Shown here in pieces: positions 1 to 7,256 of a DNA stretch of 20,991 bases. Positions within the stretch are counted from its first letter, which is position 1; each line of letters opens with the position of its first letter. Below the pieces are notes generated by a model, which had not been told where the DNA came from, searched no databases, and saw only the letters and a list, made by a program, of their open reading frames with translations. The position numbers were made by a program, and so were the translations under genes. The stretch lies in contig CAZSLS010000108.1 of the NCBI GenBank assembly GCA_964607575.1, positions 1 through 20,991 on the forward strand. Direction: 5' to 3'. This DNA comes from BS750m-G57 sp964607575 (GTDB lineage Bacteria; Planctomycetota; Phycisphaerae; SM23-33).

Positions 1-68
1 GCGCTGCCCCGCCAGATAAGCATCACAGGTCCGAATGGGCCTGAACGGTTACGATCTTTTCTTGTTTT

Positions 69-170
69 ACGGCAACATCAACGGCGAGAGAGACAGAGAA
101 CGGCGAAAGACAGGGAGATTATTATTTTGTCTTTCTCTGTGTCTCCGCCTTTCTCTGATCTTTTTGCCGT
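69..170. repeat. Long imperfect inverted repeat (element 1)
   Basis: The ends are ACGGCAA (69-75) and TTGCCGT (164-170), which are exact complements. Inside, the purine-rich left arm (GAGAGACAGAGAACGGCG, then AAAGACA) pairs imperfectly with the pyrimidine-rich right arm (TTGTCTTTCTCTGTGTCTCC, then GCCTTTCTCTG), so the whole could fold into one long hairpin around an AT-rich centre near 118-128. It lies in a stretch with no credible gene. A related element is at 1856-2000. It could be a non-autonomous mobile or intergenic repeat, or a terminator of a gene to the left of the window. Confidence 0.55.
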
Positions 171-298
171 GGGCAGATGGCGACTTTGCGTGGTAAAAGA
201 AGTTCTTGCCTTGGTGGTATTTACAGCGGATAATTACAATGAAAGCCGATTCGTCCCCGGACTGCAGGAGACTTTCTTCTAAAAAAAAAAGAACTGGC

Positions 299-393
299 AC
301 GGAATTTGCTTTTTCCGTTTAGCATGGAAATAACCATGATAAGAGGAATTCCGCATAGCATGGTCCAGAGCCTTGGCTCAACGGAATTCCGTT
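299..393. promoter_or_regulatory. Cluster of CGGAATTCCG-like palindromes, putative operators
   Basis: Three related symmetric sites precede the sialidase-like gene. ACGGAA (299-304) faces TTCCGT (313-318) across 8 bases; GGAATTCC lies at 345-352; AACGGAATTCCGTT, a perfect 14-base palindrome, lies at 380-393. In addition TTCCGTTTAGCATGG (313-327) is repeated as TTCCGCATAGCATGG (349-363), 36 bases apart. The last palindrome ends 53 bases before the start codon. The arrangement fits binding sites of a dimeric regulator, but no regulator gene lies nearby and the factor is unknown. Confidence 0.4.
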
Positions 394-446
394 CAATCAA
401 CTGTTCGCTTCAACAGGATTGAAACTGAAAGTAAAGGAGAGAATGG

Positions 447-1682
447 ATGGCGACTCAATGCATGACACGGTGGACAGGCGCACTGGGCATCCTGCTGTTT
501 TGTTTTGCAGCCTGTGCTAACGTTTTTGCTACGGACCAGACGCAACGAACGGTGCCGAAACTGCCGGTAGAGGGCAAGCTGGAATCGTTTCTTGGAAAAC
601 CTGAGTTTAAGAAGGAAGTACTCTTCAAGGGCGAGCGCTTTCCCAACGTCAATGTAGCTCTCAATGGAACTGTTATAGCGACATGGGGTAGGCATGGTTT
701 TCAAGTGAGGCTTAGTAAAGACGGTGGTTCCACCTGGAAAGATATGTTTAAAGTAGAAGGTCCTGGCTTTCATGGCGGTGGATTGACTGTAGATGAAAAA
801 ACTGGAGATGTTCTTGGTTTTGGTCAAACACGTCACCCCCCTTCAGGTTATGGGATGTACCGAAGCAAGGATCACGGCGAAACATGGGTAAGAGAGAAAC
901 TTGATCTAAAAAAAGACTTCAAAGGACACATCCCTCAAGTACACATGGCTGAGAGTGGTATTACTTTGCGCCACGGTAAATACAGAGGACGTATCATACG
1001 AGCAGCGAGATGGTATGGAACGAACATTAGAAAGGGTGATGATGGTTACAATACAGCCATCTACAGTGATGACGGTGGTAAGACCTGGGCGTCGAGCACG
1101 AAGCATTTTCCATCACTAGGGACCGGGGAAGGAGCGATTGCAGAACTTTCCAATGGCACCCTATATTACTCTTCCCGTAAACACTGGTTCGCGACCGATG
1201 AGACGCCTACATATCACCGTGCCTATGCATACAGTAAAGATGGCGGTGAAACGTGGCAGGAACTTTCTTATGCAAAAGGGATACCAGATGGCCCCAAACA
1301 TCGCGGGCCCAAAGGCCGTGGAGCTTGCTACAATGGGCACTTCGGACTTCTATCCGGTTTGGTTCGCCTTCCGGTGAAAGGGAAAGATATTCTGATCTAC
1401 AGCAGTGCCGACCACCCGGTATCACGTACTCGGCTGACCGTATGGGGCAGCTTCGATGGGGGCGGAACCTGGCCGGTCAGACGTATTGTTATACCTGAAG
1501 GTCATAGTGCTTACTCCTCTTTGTCAGCAGGTCGTCCCCAGACTTCGAGCGAAGGATGGATCTATCTGCTGTTCGAAGGTAAAGGGACCGGGGAAATTGC
1601 ACGCTTCAACTTGAGTTGGCTGCTTGACGGTGAGAAAACCGGAAATGGCAAACTGCCGACGTGGATCGGTAAGAAACAATAG
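447..1682 (+). CDS. Secreted sialidase-fold (BNR/Asp-box) protein
   Basis: Probable extracytoplasmic glycan-acting protein of the six-bladed sialidase fold, 411 residues. Residues 1-28 look like a signal peptide cut after NVFA; FAAC at 20-23 is a weak lipobox alternative. Asp-box motifs are visible: SKDGGSTW (90-97), SKDHGETW (140-147), SDDGGKTW (207-214), SKDGGETW (263-270) and a degenerate SFDGGGTW (335-342). Sialidase-like landmarks include GEGAIAEL (227-234), SRTRLTV (326-332) and AYSSLSAG (355-362), matching the usual acidic, arginine and tyrosine positions. The N-terminal Arg-Ile-Pro motif of true sialidases is absent: FPNVNV (65-70) stands there, so the substrate may not be sialic acid. 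Start chosen for AAAGGAG at 434-440. Codon use is AT-richer than in neighbouring genes. Monocistronic. Confidence 0.8.
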   Translation: MATQCMTRWTGALGILLFCFAACANVFATDQTQRTVPKLPVEGKLESFLGKPEFKKEVLFKGERFPNVNVALNGTVIATWGRHGFQVRLSKDGGSTWKDMFKVEGPGFHGGGLTVDEKTGDVLGFGQTRHPPSGYGMYRSKDHGETWVREKLDLKKDFKGHIPQVHMAESGITLRHGKYRGRIIRAARWYGTNIRKGDDGYNTAIYSDDGGKTWASSTKHFPSLGTGEGAIAELSNGTLYYSSRKHWFATDETPTYHRAYAYSKDGGETWQELSYAKGIPDGPKHRGPKGRGACYNGHFGLLSGLVRLPVKGKDILIYSSADHPVSRTRLTVWGSFDGGGTWPVRRIVIPEGHSAYSSLSAGRPQTSSEGWIYLLFEGKGTGEIARFNLSWLLDGEKTGNGKLPTWIGKKQ

Positions 1683-1709
1683 CAGGAGCGAACAATCGGC
1701 TGGAGGTTA

Positions 1710-1725
1710 CGGCCGCTAGCGGCCG
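1710..1725. terminator. GC-rich perfect palindrome after sialidase gene
   Basis: CGGCCGCTAGCGGCCG is a perfect 16-base palindrome starting 28 bases after the stop codon at 1682. As RNA it would form a 6-bp GC stem with a CTAG loop. No T-run follows, so it is at best a weak or factor-assisted terminator. Confidence 0.3.
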
Positions 1726-1855
1726 CGCCTCAGCCGTGGCGTTAGATCGCTTACCGTTGGGGCCATGCGAAAATATAAAATGAGGATTTGAACCGGGTTG
1801 CTGCGTGGTTTTCAATCACCCTCCTATCGTTCGGAGGGCTCTGGGGCAAAGACAT

Positions 1856-2000
1856 CTCTTGACACGGATGAACACGGATAAACACAGATGGTTTTCGTAT
1901 GGAAACGGTAAGGGCAAAGAGAACGGCTGAGCCTATCTTCGCTGTGCCTTGTCGTTGCCGTTTGAAAATCCTTGCTATCCGTGTTTATCCGTGGCAAGAG
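1856..2000. repeat. Long imperfect inverted repeat (element 2)
   Basis: The left arm starts CTCTTG (1856-1861) and runs into CACGGATGAACACGGATAA; the right arm ends in TATCCGTGTTTATCCGTGG then CAAGAG (1995-2000). The arms complement each other with few mismatches for about 25 bases and then more loosely inward (GGTTTTC / GAAAATC; ACGGTAA / TTGCCGT). Inside are AGAGAACGGC (1918-1927) and TTGCCGT, words also present in the inverted repeat at 69-170, so the two may be one family. No transposase is associated. It may be a small non-autonomous element or an intergenic repeat. Confidence 0.6.
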
Positions 2001-2099
2001 CCGTCAAGCTGCGGCGGGTCCGGCTTGCACGCGGCGGAGATATGGGCATAATCTCCGTCAGGTTATTGCCGCCCAAATGCAGGGAACTCGGGAGAAACC

Positions 2100-3440
2100 A
2101 TGCTGGAGAAGGTATTCGAACTCAAGGCACGGGGCACCAACGTCAGGCGCGAGATCATCGCCGGCGCCGTTACGTTTCTGATGATGAGCTACATCATATT
2201 CGTTAATCCGGACATCCTGTCCAAGACCGGGATGGACCACAATGCCCTGATAGGCGTCACCATACTCGCCGCGGCGTTGGGGACGCTGCTGGTTGGCCTG
2301 TGGGCAAACGTACCGTTTGCGATGGCGCCGGGGATGGGGCTCAACGCGTTTTTCACCTATACGCTCGTTATGGGCCACGAGGTCAGTTGGGAGCAGGCCC
2401 TCGGCGTGGTGTTCCTGTCGGGAGTGGTATTCCTGCTGCTGACGCTGGTCGGCGCTCGCGAGAAGATAGTGGCCGCCATTCCGCTGTCGCTTCGCCTTGG
2501 CGCCGCGGCGGGGATTGGGCTCTTCATCACGTTCATCGGCCTGCAGAAACTCGGCTTCATCGTCGACAATCCCGCCACGCTGGTAGGGTTGGCCAGGTCG
2601 TTCGACGCGAAAGTCGCTCTGGGCATGCTGGGCCTTGCGGTCATGTGCGTTCTGACGGTGCGCAAGGTCAGGGGGGCGATCCTGATAGGCATCATATCGG
2701 CTACGATAATCGGCGTGCTTGGCGGGCAGGTGGACGTTTCGCCCCTGGGCGAGAGCTGGGGGGTTTCTTCGCCCCCGTCGATTGCACCGGTCTTTCTGAA
2801 ACTCGATATCCTCGGCGCAATGCGCATTTCACTTATCGGCGCGATATTTTCGTTCATGTTTGTGGACCTGTTCGATTCTGTGGGCACGATAGTCGCCTGC
2901 AGCCACGAAGCCGGACTGATCGACGGTGCAGGGAGAATCCGGAAGATCAACAGGATGCTGCAGGCCGACGCGATTGCCACCGTCGCCGGGTCGATTCTGG
3001 GCACGAGCACCACCACCACGTACATCGAATCCGGCGCGGGAATCGCCGAAGGCGGGCGGACGGGTCTGGCGTCGGTGGTTACGGGTCTGCTTTTCCTGGC
3101 GGCGCTCTTTCTCACGCCGCTGATCCGCATTGTTCCACCGTTCGCGACCGCCGGGGCGCTGATCATGGTGGGCGTTTTCATGTTCCGAAACATCCGCGAG
3201 ATCGACCTGTCGGACTTCACCGTGGCGATGCCCGCCTTCCTTACGATCATCCTCATGCCGCTGACATACTCGATAAGCACGGGACTGGCGTTTGGGTTTG
3301 TGTCGCATATCGTGCTGACCGTCGCGGCCGGGCGGATCAGGAGCGTCGGAATAGTGATGTGGATTATCGGCGCGCTGTCGCTGACCGACATCATGCTTCA
3401 AACTGGTCTGATGGATACCATCTGCAAGTGCATGCAGTGA
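2100..3440 (+). CDS. NCS2-family purine permease (AzgA/PbuG type)
   Basis: Inner-membrane uptake of a nucleobase, probably hypoxanthine, guanine or adenine, by proton symport. The 446 residues match the usual length of the AzgA-like branch of the nucleobase:cation symporter-2 family and form many hydrophobic segments. Family landmarks are an N-terminal stretch EIIAGAVTFLMMSYIIFVNP, MAPGMGLNAFFTYT (about 75-90), LFDSVGTIV (about 256-264) and TSTTTTYIESGAGIAEGGRT (about 302-321), which form the substrate-binding repeats. The ATG is preceded by CGGGAG five bases upstream. It stands alone, with a long untranslated region upstream and a hairpin terminator downstream. Exact substrate cannot be read from the sequence. 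Confidence 0.92.
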   Translation: MLEKVFELKARGTNVRREIIAGAVTFLMMSYIIFVNPDILSKTGMDHNALIGVTILAAALGTLLVGLWANVPFAMAPGMGLNAFFTYTLVMGHEVSWEQALGVVFLSGVVFLLLTLVGAREKIVAAIPLSLRLGAAAGIGLFITFIGLQKLGFIVDNPATLVGLARSFDAKVALGMLGLAVMCVLTVRKVRGAILIGIISATIIGVLGGQVDVSPLGESWGVSSPPSIAPVFLKLDILGAMRISLIGAIFSFMFVDLFDSVGTIVACSHEAGLIDGAGRIRKINRMLQADAIATVAGSILGTSTTTTYIESGAGIAEGGRTGLASVVTGLLFLAALFLTPLIRIVPPFATAGALIMVGVFMFRNIREIDLSDFTVAMPAFLTIILMPLTYSISTGLAFGFVSHIVLTVAAGRIRSVGIVMWIIGALSLTDIMLQTGLMDTICKCMQ

Positions 3441-3475
3441 CAGTTTGGCGTAATACGGCAACCGTTACCAACACA

Positions 3476-3506
3476 ACAGGCCCGCGGCGTTATGCTGCGG
3501 GCCTGT
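3476..3506. terminator. Bidirectional hairpin terminator between convergent genes
   Basis: ACAGGCCCGCGGC (3476-3488) pairs with GCTGCGGGCCTGT (3494-3506), 13 bp with one G-U pair and a 5-base loop GTTAT. It is followed on the + strand by CGCTTTAAGTCC, only a weak T-tract. It starts 35 bases after the permease stop. On the minus strand it would be the terminator of the convergent gene, and it is much closer to the TAA at 3545 than to the TGA at 3770. Confidence 0.75.
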
Positions 3507-3544
3507 CGCTTTAAGTCCTTATATTCCTGCCTGTCGGCGGGGGG

Positions 3545-3769
3545 TTATTTGCTTGAGGTCGATGTAGTCTTTGCCGCACCGCGCATCGGCGTGGTGACGA
3601 CGGCAGGTTTGTCCTTGTACGGGTCAACCGCTTCTCGGGACACAATCTGCCCGAGCGTCCTGACGCCGACGATTTTTCCGAATACCGGGGCGGTGACTGA
3701 CACTGCGACTCTTACACTTTCCGATGATGCGCCTTTTGGTACACTCCCTGTGTACGAACATACACCGCC
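3545..3769 (-). other. In-frame 74-codon extension beyond TGA of secreted protein
   Basis: Directly after the TGA at 3770-3772 the same reading frame stays open for 74 codons to a TAA at 3545-3547. The translation begins GGVCSYTGSVPKGASS and ends MRGAAKTTSTSSK, and looks like the rest of the same secreted protein (small, Val/Ala/Thr-rich, beta-like, with a low-complexity tail). The full product would be 444 residues with residue 370 encoded by TGA. Explanations are a TGG-to-TGA nonsense mutation or sequencing error, readthrough, or selenocysteine. The antisense frame over the same bases is also open but has no family resemblance. Confidence 0.5.
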
Positions 3770-4879
3770 TCAGCCATACTTCATGGTTGACGATGATGCA
3801 ACTCGCCTACCATTCAACATGGTTACCGTCGGCGGGCGGATATTACCCCCCTTGGTGAAGTCCAGAGGCCCGTAGACCTCCGAACCCGATCCGACTATCG
3901 AGACCATAGAGGCCGACAATCCGACCTTGCCCTTCCCGTAACTGGCGGCGAAGTTCACGCGAACCGGCTTGCCGATCCGGAGGGTGTTTATCATTCCATC
4001 CTTGATATCGTACTGAGGCGTACCCCGCCCCGGGCGGAAGGTCAATGTAGTCGCACTGCTGGAGACCACACCGTAGGCCAGCAGGTACGGACCGGCCGGT
4101 ATCCCCGCCACGCCGTCGGTCTTGACATCGAACGCACAGTCCCTTCCGACGAGTACCAGGGATTTCATCGTATTGGCAGGGAACATCGCCCTGACCTGCC
4201 CGACGGCGGTGTCCGCCACCAGTTCATAATCGATGCTCGATCCGTCGGACGCCACCTTGAGGCGGTAGATATTCTTGCCGATCCGGTGCATCGCTCTCAA
4301 CGGGACAGCCGCACTGCTGCTACCGATCAGGATTGCATCGCCGCCGCGTGCGGATCCGGTTTGGCTGAACTTGCCATCCATGTCATCGTCGAGGATGCGC
4401 ACCGGGGTTCTGCCCAGCGTGCCTTTCATGCTCGAGCGGATCAGCGCCTGGCCCCAGCAGGTCACGGTCGTCTTGTTGTACCTCGCCACAATATCCACCA
4501 GGCGGATGACGTACGAGGTGCCGGCGGCCTTTCCGGAGATCAGCATCGTTTTGGACCGGGGGATCGGCGCCCATTCGGCTTTTGAGATGGTCCCGTCACC
4601 GCTGCGGTCGAAACCCAGATAGACAGTTTTTCCGCTGACGCGGGCCGATGTCTTCACTGTCGTTCCGCCGACCCTGATCCCCATGCGGGACGCCGAACTG
4701 CCCACGCTGAAACGATTGTAGCCCATCGCCCATCCGGGTGTTCTGGCTCTGGATGCGCCTGTGGAGTCATACGTCAGCTTGATCGTTCCGCTGGATTTGG
4801 CTTCCGGAGCGCCCCGGGCAATGCCCGTTGACGCCAGCAGCATCATTGTTACCAAGACCGCGATGGTGAGATGTCTCAT
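3770..4879 (-). CDS. Secreted protein of unknown function with EF-hand-like loops
   Basis: I do not recognise a family. The 369-residue product starts with a clear signal peptide (residues 1-23, hydrophobic LTIAVLVTMMLLAS, cut near ARG-AP), so it is exported. Two acidic loops resemble calcium-binding EF-hand loops: DRSGDGTISKAEW (91-103) and DDDMDGKFSQTG (164-175). The rest is beta-rich with Gly, Ser and Thr. Start supported by GAAGGA nine bases upstream and by a good promoter at 4944-4972. The annotated end is a TGA, but the frame continues in register to 3545 (separate entry), so this may be a truncated or recoded form of a 444-residue protein. It is transcribed toward the terminator at 3476-3506. 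Confidence 0.75.
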   Translation of the reverse strand: MRHLTIAVLVTMMLLASTGIARGAPEAKSSGTIKLTYDSTGASRARTPGWAMGYNRFSVGSSASRMGIRVGGTTVKTSARVSGKTVYLGFDRSGDGTISKAEWAPIPRSKTMLISGKAAGTSYVIRLVDIVARYNKTTVTCWGQALIRSSMKGTLGRTPVRILDDDMDGKFSQTGSARGGDAILIGSSSAAVPLRAMHRIGKNIYRLKVASDGSSIDYELVADTAVGQVRAMFPANTMKSLVLVGRDCAFDVKTDGVAGIPAGPYLLAYGVVSSSATTLTFRPGRGTPQYDIKDGMINTLRIGKPVRVNFAASYGKGKVGLSASMVSIVGSGSEVYGPLDFTKGGNIRPPTVTMLNGRRVASSSTMKYG

Positions 4880-4943
4880 GGCTGCAATTCCTTCAAAGAC
4901 GCATATTCACACAAAGGACGTCTGCAACTACAACGTTGCTGTA

Positions 4944-4972
4944 ATTATATCGGCGATCGGGTCCCGCGACAA
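4944..4972 (-). promoter_or_regulatory. Sigma-70-type promoter for the secreted protein gene
   Basis: On the minus strand TTGTCG (4967-4972, 4 of 6 to the -35 consensus) and a perfect TATAAT (4944-4949) are separated by exactly 17 bases, 65 bases before the ATG at 4879. The -35 box lies just beyond the stop codon of the methyltransferase gene, so the secreted protein is probably transcribed separately from the dapF operon. Confidence 0.55.
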
Positions 4973-4981
4973 CGATAAATA

Positions 4982-5602
4982 CTAATCGCCACCGCCCACA
5001 CTGCAAATCAGCGTGAAATCGTTGGGTAGGTAATCGTCTATTAGACGCACCGTGCAGGGCATTGGTTCCAGGATTTTCATCACTGCATCCGGATCGTAGT
5101 ACGCGCAGTGCGGATATCGCATTTCGCTACGGGCGTGCAGGAGGTTCACAACCATGTACTCGCCCGAAAGCTCCAGCATCCGCCGCAGCGCCTCGGGCAG
5201 GAATTCGGCGTTGTTGCCCAGGTCCAGATTCAGCATCCCCGAACAAAACACCACGTCGAAACGCATCTCCGCACCGACAACCCCGGCGACGGGATCGAAG
5301 ATGTCTCCGCATATGAATCGCCCCTCCGGGTTCTGCCTTGCCGCCGAGGCGGTCATCTCCGCCAGTAGATCCACGCCGCGGTAATCCACCGAGATACCGC
5401 GACCCTCGATATACGCCCGCAGATCGCCCAGCCCGCATCCGACATCGAGCAGCGTCCGCCCGTCGAGCGGGACGTTGTCGACCAGCACGGCGAACCGGAC
5501 CTGCTGTGCCGCCGCGCTGGCCCAATCGACCACATCATAGTTCTCCCGGGCGTCGTCGATCCGCGGTTGGTAGTGGTGTCGTATACGCTGCGATTTCGTC
5601 AT
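4982..5602 (-). CDS. Class I SAM-dependent methyltransferase
   Basis: Small cytoplasmic methyltransferase, 206 residues. Motif I LLDVGCGLGD (51-60) is the S-adenosylmethionine-binding glycine loop; YRGVDLL carries the acidic residue that usually binds the ribose; FDVVFCSGMLN is the following strand and post-motif region. The substrate is unknown; the Rossmann fold resembles the Methyltransf_11/25 type. It is the third gene of a leftward operon after dapF and the 540-residue protein, with only 17 bases between its ATG and the upstream stop codon, so it may act with that unknown protein. The ribosome binding site (AGAGAG) is weak. Confidence 0.85.
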   Translation of the reverse strand: MTKSQRIRHHYQPRIDDARENYDVVDWASAAAQQVRFAVLVDNVPLDGRTLLDVGCGLGDLRAYIEGRGISVDYRGVDLLAEMTASAARQNPEGRFICGDIFDPVAGVVGAEMRFDVVFCSGMLNLDLGNNAEFLPEALRRMLELSGEYMVVNLLHARSEMRYPHCAYYDPDAVMKILEPMPCTVRLIDDYLPNDFTLICSVGGGD

Positions 5603-5619
5603 TGTCGCTCTCTGCGATG

Positions 5620-7242
5620 TTATGGCTCTGTGTAGATTCGGGCATTTGCGATGAGATCATTATAGAAATCGTCGCCGCCCAGTGCGACCGCCCACGGCCA
5701 GACCGCGCCGCGAGAGTCCCAGTAATCGAGTTTGACCGTGTGCAAGTCGCCGGCGATCTGCTCGACGGCGGCGTCGAGAATGCGGGCATCGATCTGCCTG
5801 CTCTGTTTCGACAGGGCGCGGATCTCCGGGCCCTTGGGGTCCGTTGCGGCCAGATCGCGCCGCGCGGCGTCGAGCCGGTCCATCTCTTCCAGCAGGACGC
5901 CTTGGGTTCGCTCCCGCCACCTCCGTCGCCCGTCGTCCGTTCGGAAAGACTCCAAACGTTCCCGGGCGTCGGTGACCAGCTCGCGCCACTGACTGCCCAG
6001 GCGGCTTGCGGGGACAATGTCGGCATCCATCGCGCCTCTGAGATACTCCGGCAGGCGGATCGGCGTTTCGATAGTTTTGAGGGCGTCGAGGAACCCCAGG
6101 CGAACTCGCACGATCGGTTGGAGTTCGCCGGGCATCATATCCGCGGCGGTGAGTTTCTCGGCCAGACGGTTCGACGCGGGCAGGTACAGCGAACCGCGGT
6201 AGGGCAGCGCCAGCGCCCGCCCGTCGGGTCCGATGCGGGCCTGCATTACGAGCACCATCGCCTTGCCCGCCAGCGCGATAACGCCCGCATCCTTGAGCTT
6301 GTCGACGGGTATCCGCCCGCCGCTCAGCAGGTCGAAATGCATATCGGCGATCTGCAGACCGCCGCCGACCAGGAACACCCCGCTGCGAACCATGTGCCCG
6401 TCGCGATCGATAGTAGCGAAGAACGGCAATTCGCCTCGTCCGACGTCAAGCCGGCGTTGCGGCTGCTGCATCTCGGCGATCGCCGCGTTGTACAACTCCG
6501 CCGCCTCGTCGTATCGTCCGGTAAATATCTCCAGCAGCGCCGTCTGCGCCGCGTCACGCCCGCAGGCGAATAATTCCGAAGTGAGCCCCAGCGATATCGG
6601 ATCCCGCACGTATCTGCCCAACCATCGACGGTAAAGCTCAACAAGCGTTCCGTCGCCGGCGGTCTCGATGGATTCGACAAGCACCGCCCGCTGGGCGTCG
6701 ATCCAGCCCTCGATGCGCCGGTGCGCTTCGGCGCCCCCAAACGCATCGAGCATGTTCTGGCGGGCGATATCGATCATTTCGAGGAGAAAGCCAGCCGTCC
6801 GCGATATGCCCAGGTCGCCGATCACCCGGTGCAGGTCGCGGTTCCGGAAGTAGCTGGGCCCGATGAGCTGCCAGTTGTCGCTCGGCGAGAATCGGTCGTA
6901 CAGGTCGTCGACCGAGCAGCTGAGTTTCCCGGCCAGCACGTTGGTCTTCATCCCGGTAAACGGTTCGAAGCGGCGGACTTCGACCGGTTGGCGACCTAGG
7001 AAACTGAAGTAGAATACCGCCGCCCCCCAGTCCGCGCCGCCGCTGCGATAGAATCGCTCCCGCGCCATCCGCATTTCTTGCCCCACGACGTCGCCGGCGA
7101 CCCTCGACCCGATAGCCGTAAACGCCACGTCGATATCTTCGATGCTGTGACATACCGAATATCCGCCATGGGCGAGCGCCTGGAGTTTGGGCAGGACATC
7201 CCAGAGGGTGTGGCTGTTCTGGTCGATGCTGATCAGTTTCAT
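5620..7242 (-). CDS. Conserved-looking protein of unknown function, 540 residues
   Basis: Not recognised. The start is MKLISIDQNSHTLWDVL at 7242, because GGGGAG overlapping the dapF stop codon lies nine bases upstream; the open frame extends further into dapF, but that part is an out-of-frame shadow. No signal peptide or membrane segment is apparent, so it is probably cytoplasmic. The first half is rich in aromatic and Arg/Asp residues (ADWGAAVFYFSFLGRQPVEV), the middle (about 270-400) is beta/alpha with Gly and Val, and the C-terminal quarter has a charged, probably helical stretch around RRRWRERTQ and LDAARRDLAA. It sits between dapF (14 bases downstream of its stop codon) and a methyltransferase (17-base gap), implying one transcript. 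No function is proposed. Confidence 0.8.
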   Translation of the reverse strand: MKLISIDQNSHTLWDVLPKLQALAHGGYSVCHSIEDIDVAFTAIGSRVAGDVVGQEMRMARERFYRSGGADWGAAVFYFSFLGRQPVEVRRFEPFTGMKTNVLAGKLSCSVDDLYDRFSPSDNWQLIGPSYFRNRDLHRVIGDLGISRTAGFLLEMIDIARQNMLDAFGGAEAHRRIEGWIDAQRAVLVESIETAGDGTLVELYRRWLGRYVRDPISLGLTSELFACGRDAAQTALLEIFTGRYDEAAELYNAAIAEMQQPQRRLDVGRGELPFFATIDRDGHMVRSGVFLVGGGLQIADMHFDLLSGGRIPVDKLKDAGVIALAGKAMVLVMQARIGPDGRALALPYRGSLYLPASNRLAEKLTAADMMPGELQPIVRVRLGFLDALKTIETPIRLPEYLRGAMDADIVPASRLGSQWRELVTDARERLESFRTDDGRRRWRERTQGVLLEEMDRLDAARRDLAATDPKGPEIRALSKQSRQIDARILDAAVEQIAGDLHTVKLDYWDSRGAVWPWAVALGGDDFYNDLIANARIYTEP

Positions 7243-7256
7243 GGCGCGGTTCTCCC

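Larger units (their letters stand above)
1..446. other. Intergenic region upstream of sialidase-like gene
   Basis: No convincing gene is seen. Short open frames here have no ribosome binding site and low-complexity translations. The region holds the inverted repeat at 69-170, a run of ten A at 281-290, and the palindrome cluster at 299-393 described separately. Nothing recognisable is seen in 1-60 or 171-280. Confidence 0.6.
1683..2099. other. Intergenic region between sialidase and permease genes
   Basis: No gene seen. It contains the palindrome at 1710-1725, the large inverted repeat at 1856-2000 and a short hairpin at 2035-2057 (CGGAGAT / ATCTCCG) just before the permease. I looked for a purine riboswitch upstream of the purine permease and found no match to its conserved core. 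Confidence 0.55.

Noticed and set aside
67..300. 77-codon minus-strand frame
   Set aside because: It runs through the inverted repeat at 69-170 and translates to low-complexity Arg/Ser-rich sequence without a ribosome binding site.
2001..2099. Purine riboswitch before the purine permease
   Set aside because: No match to the conserved junction of purine riboswitches; only a simple hairpin at 2035-2057 is seen.
2357..3394. 345-codon open frame antisense to the purine permease
   Set aside because: Shadow of a clearly recognised membrane protein; no motif or ribosome binding site of its own.
3492..3875. 127-codon plus-strand frame over the end of the secreted protein gene
   Set aside because: It begins inside the terminator hairpin, and the minus-strand frame across the same bases continues the secreted protein more sensibly.
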